A stretch of 47,195 nt of DNA from the NCBI GenBank assembly GCA_015662405.1, contig DQUE01000153.1, positions 1 to 47,195 of the forward strand, read 5' to 3'. Under the pieces are notes generated by a model, which had not been told where the DNA came from, searched no databases, and saw nothing but the letters and a program-made list of their open reading frames with translations. The translations under genes were made by a program, and so were the position numbers. Below, one piece after another: positions 46,968 through 47,195 of this stretch. Position 1 is the first letter of the stretch, and every line of letters starts with the position of its first letter. Source of the stretch: Sulfurimonas autotrophica. Its GTDB lineage: Bacteria > Campylobacterota > Campylobacteria > Campylobacterales > Sulfurimonadaceae.

Positions 46968-47195
46968 TTACGCCTTTTTCACCTGAAAGAGTGAAACAAG
47001 ATTCAAATCTTCAAAGAGTTCCATAAGCTGTTCATCACCAACAGTAATTGATAAATCAATATTGTCTTTTAAAACAATTTTATTCAAATACCCAATCACA
47101 GATGATATAATGGAGATAGAATCTACTATATGTAAAAGAATACTTTTTTGCGTTTTTATCATTTCATCAATTGTTGCTTTTATCTCTTGATAATC
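46968..47195 (-). CDS. STAS-like domain protein, 5-prime end outside the window
   Basis: The reading frame is open to the window edge (11 more codons before the ATG at 47162), so the true start lies outside. The visible 75 residues end IVDSISIISSVIGYLNKIVL, then ITVGDEQLMELFEDLNLVSL with FQV, which resembles the second half of a STAS domain (anti-sigma-factor antagonist) and its closing helix before a short strand. The usual phosphorylated-serine motif D-S-S-G would be I-I-S-S-V-I-G here, so it may be degenerate. It sits next to a chemoreceptor and a phosphatase-kinase fusion, which supports the reading. Alternative: another small alpha/beta regulator. Confidence 0.5.
   Translation of the reverse strand, partial: DYQEIKATIDEMIKTQKSILLHIVDSISIISSVIGYLNKIVLKDNIDLSITVGDEQLMELFEDLNLVSLFQVKKA

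Overview
The window is an AT-rich, gene-dense stretch of a bacterial chromosome that looks like Campylobacterota (the former Epsilonproteobacteria), probably a free-living Sulfurimonas- or Sulfurovum-like genus. This rests on gene content read by eye: an S10-spc ribosomal operon with no L30 gene between S5 and L15 that stops at secY-map-infA, an argF-hemB pair, a futalosine-pathway MqnA, LPP20 lipoproteins, and promoters with a good TATAAT box but no clear -35 box. I ran no database search. I see no tRNA, rRNA, CRISPR array, insertion sequence or phage gene, and no stretch over 300 bases lacks a gene. The largest gaps are about 200 bases (10657-10854) and 190 bases (43571-43760). The first holds repeats described below; I see nothing convincing in the second.

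Region 1 (1-6002, minus strand) is envelope biology. It has a frameshifted hemJ, a CsgG-type lipoprotein followed by three LPP20-like lipoproteins, an outer-membrane beta-barrel protein and an acidic lipoprotein. Region 2 (6060-10656) is housekeeping: trpS on plus, meeting a minus-strand run hemB-argF-purK-purE. Region 3 (10855-15405, plus) is a pilus-like operon: a large exported MshQ-like protein whose start codon is anomalous, then three minor pilins with overlapping frames. Region 4 (15436-22108) holds a long-form hibernation factor, a GNAT enzyme, a zinc-ribbon protein, a Crp/Fnr-family regulator followed by three small heat-shock proteins (the third with a signal peptide), a spore-photoproduct-lyase-like radical SAM enzyme and a CvfB-like protein.

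Region 5 (22249-27509, plus) is a compact operon joining a Cache-like histidine kinase, a receiver-GGDEF-EAL protein with a degenerate GGDEF motif, a porin-like barrel and a one-lobe PstS-like periplasmic protein. It reads as one sensing unit from outer membrane to c-di-GMP. Region 6 (27617-38704) is a lone chorismate mutase facing the S10-spc operon across a bidirectional terminator. Region 7 (38742-43570) has an orphan ATPase, rnhB, a moaD-moaE-moeA operon ending in an unknown gene, and mqnA with a predicted leaderless transcript. Region 8 (43761-47195, minus) combines a STAS-like fragment cut by the window edge, a NIT-domain chemoreceptor, and a fusion of an RsbU-like phosphatase with an RsbW-like kinase domain. 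This is a candidate partner-switching module tied to a chemoreceptor.

The strongest leads for something undescribed are the phosphatase-kinase fusion with STAS and chemoreceptor (region 8), the kinase/EAL/porin/PstS-like operon (region 5) and the regulator plus triple small-heat-shock cassette with an exported member and a strong intra-operon hairpin (region 4).
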